DNA from: Flavobacteriales bacterium CG_4_9_14_3_um_filter_40_17
GTDB lineage: Bacteria > Bacteroidota > Bacteroidia > Flavobacteriales > Flavobacteriaceae
Length of the DNA: 39,399 bases
Reading direction: 5' to 3'
Assembly (NCBI GenBank): GCA_002790195.1
Contig: PFUR01000019.1
Location: forward strand, 1,121 to 40,519
Shown: positions 38,146 to 39,399 of the stretch, piece by piece
Position numbering within the stretch: position 1 is the stretch's first letter
Layout of the letters: each line of letters starts with the position of its first letter
Made by a program: the position numbers and the translations under genes
Notes under the pieces: model-generated
Databases searched by the model: none
Told to the model about the DNA's origin: nothing
Seen by the model: only the letters and a program-made list of their open reading frames with translations

Positions 38146-39345
38146 ATGTTAGAAAAAGTGGCGTTAGACTACGAAAAGGTCGTGTTAGTTGGGTTGATAA
38201 CGGTTCAACAAGCTGAAGAAAAATCCAAAGAATATTTGGATGAATTGGCGTTTTTGGCCTATACGGCCGGTGGCGATGTGGTCAAGCGTTTTGTTCAGAA
38301 ATTAGATACTCCAAACCCGAAAACGTTTATTGGAACCGGGAAAATGGATGAGGTTTTGGATTATATCAAGGAACACAAAATTGGGACCATTATCTTTGAT
38401 GACGAACTTTCTCCGGCTCAACAAAAAAACATCAGTAAAATACTCGAATGCAAAGTGTTGGACAGGACTAATCTCATCCTCGATATTTTTGCCCAACGCG
38501 CCCAGACTTCCTATGCCCGCACCCAAGTAGAGCTTGCGCAGTGCCAATACCTGTTGCCCCGTCTATCGGGCATGTGGACACACCTTGAGCGGCAAAAAGG
38601 CGGTATCGGGATGCGTGGCCCGGGAGAAACCGAAATCGAAACCGACCGCAGGATAGTCCGCGACCGGATTTCGTTGCTGAAAAAGAAACTTGAGACCATT
38701 GACCGGCAGATGTCCGTACAGCGTGGCAACCGCGGCGCGTTAGTCCGGGTAGCGCTTGTCGGGTACACGAATGTAGGCAAATCGACCCTGATGAATGTAA
38801 TCAGTAAGGCAGAGGTATTTGCCGAAAACAAGCTTTTTGCCACCCTCGACACGACGGTGCGAAAAGTGGTGATAAAAAACCTTCCGTTTCTACTTTCGGA
38901 TACCGTTGGGTTTATCCGGAAATTGCCGACCCAATTGGTCGAGTCGTTTAAAAGCACTTTGGATGAAGTGCGCGAAGCCGACCTGCTCATTCATGTCGTC
39001 GATATCTCGCACGAAAGTTTTGAAGACCACATCAAATCCGTGCAACTCATTTTGGCAGAAATAGACTGTTCCAAAAAGCCTGTCATCATGGTTTTTAACA
39101 AGATTGATGCCTACCGCCACCAAACTATCGATGCGGATGATTTGGTCACGGAGAAAACCGAGAAACATTTTACTTTGGAAGATTGGAAACAAACTTGGAT
39201 GGCCAAAACGGGAGAAAATGCCTTGTTTATTTCCGCTTTAAACAAAGATAATATGGAAGATTTTAAAGACCGTGTTTACCAAGCTGTGAAGTCAATCCAT
39301 ATCGAACGATTTCCCTACAATCATTTTTTGTTTGAGTTGGAATAG
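38146..39345 (+). CDS. hflX: GTPase HflX (ribosome-associated)
   Basis: A 399-residue GTPase that binds the large ribosomal subunit and can split stalled ribosomes. The N-terminal HflX domain has TFIGTGKMDEVLDYIK and IIFDDELSPAQQKNI, then the RTNLILDIFAQRAQT and GMRGPGETEIETDRR linker signatures. The G domain has G1 GYTNVGKST (from about residue 206), G3 DTVGFIRKLPTQLV and G4 NKID, with SAL as G5. Length is normal. It is followed by 54 bases to the window end with nothing recognisable. Confidence 0.97.
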   Translation: MLEKVALDYEKVVLVGLITVQQAEEKSKEYLDELAFLAYTAGGDVVKRFVQKLDTPNPKTFIGTGKMDEVLDYIKEHKIGTIIFDDELSPAQQKNISKILECKVLDRTNLILDIFAQRAQTSYARTQVELAQCQYLLPRLSGMWTHLERQKGGIGMRGPGETEIETDRRIVRDRISLLKKKLETIDRQMSVQRGNRGALVRVALVGYTNVGKSTLMNVISKAEVFAENKLFATLDTTVRKVVIKNLPFLLSDTVGFIRKLPTQLVESFKSTLDEVREADLLIHVVDISHESFEDHIKSVQLILAEIDCSKKPVIMVFNKIDAYRHQTIDADDLVTEKTEKHFTLEDWKQTWMAKTGENALFISALNKDNMEDFKDRVYQAVKSIHIERFPYNHFLFELE

Positions 39346-39399
39346 TGAACTATAGAAAATGTGAGTTTTCGGTAGATTCCATTTGATTCGGAAGTAATT

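Noticed and set aside
1-39399. CRISPR arrays, insertion sequences, prophage or rRNA genes
   Set aside because: No regularly spaced repeats, transposase or phage genes, or rRNA sequence were found on reading through the window.

Overview
The window is a 39.4 kb chromosomal stretch from a member of the Bacteroidota, most likely class Flavobacteriia. The evidence is as follows. The protein families are typical of that group (DUF3127, DUF2480, DUF3078, DUF5689, PID-CTERM, PorZ with a type IX secretion sorting domain). Upstream regions carry TAnnTTTG-type -7 boxes, in the best case with TTTG 19 bp upstream, instead of sigma70 boxes. Shine-Dalgarno sequences are largely absent. Signal peptides end in the FSQ/QAQ style. 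No species can be named from this sequence alone. There is no phage, insertion sequence, CRISPR array or rRNA operon, so most of the window is core genome.

Layout. 1-194: the tail of an ankyrin-repeat gene. 210-1367 (-): an orphan sensor histidine kinase. 1536-5265 (+): flavin reductase, an SSB-like DUF3127 protein, aat, pth, a SufT-like MIP18 protein and a DUF2480 protein. 5319-10370 (+): a DUF3078 outer-membrane protein, hemB, porZ and recO; porZ and recO overlap at their stop and start codons. 10440-15635 (+): ileS, a DksA/TraR-like regulator, a secreted putative adhesin-fold protein and lspA. 15799-17104 (+): thioredoxin and a DUF58 protein, followed by tRNA-Asp. 17282-17895 is a gene-free stretch. 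17896-21134 (-): a lysozyme-like protein, then mltG, a GNAT acetyltransferase and dapF, with the last three packed as an operon. 21259-25690 (+): an HtrA protease and a large FAD/Fe-S dehydrogenase. 25826-26774 (+): a PagL-like lipid A deacylase and a tiny PID-CTERM protein. 26749-28469: ribE (-) and pdxA (+) diverging from a shared promoter region. 28598-29299 (-): a rhomboid protease. 29412-31952 (+): a secreted M14 carboxypeptidase. 32085-38050: a secreted endonuclease/exonuclease/phosphatase (-) divergent from a TonB-dependent receptor and a DUF5689 lipoprotein (+). 38146-39345 (+): hflX.

How they fit together. Much of the window is housekeeping: translation (aat, pth, ileS, tRNA-Asp, hflX), cofactors (hemB, ribE, pdxA), repair (recO) and cell-wall or envelope maintenance (mltG, dapF, lspA, HtrA, rhomboid, PagL-like). 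The most system-like part is 32085-38050. A secreted nuclease/phosphatase-fold enzyme shares a compact, dyad-containing control region with a TonB receptor and a predicted surface lipoprotein that occupies the place a SusD protein would normally hold. This suggests extracellular nucleic-acid or phosphoester capture. Other items worth a second look are an 11-bp tandem repeat before the HtrA gene, with a further inverted copy before the PID-CTERM gene, and the SSB-like acidic tail on the DUF3127 protein.
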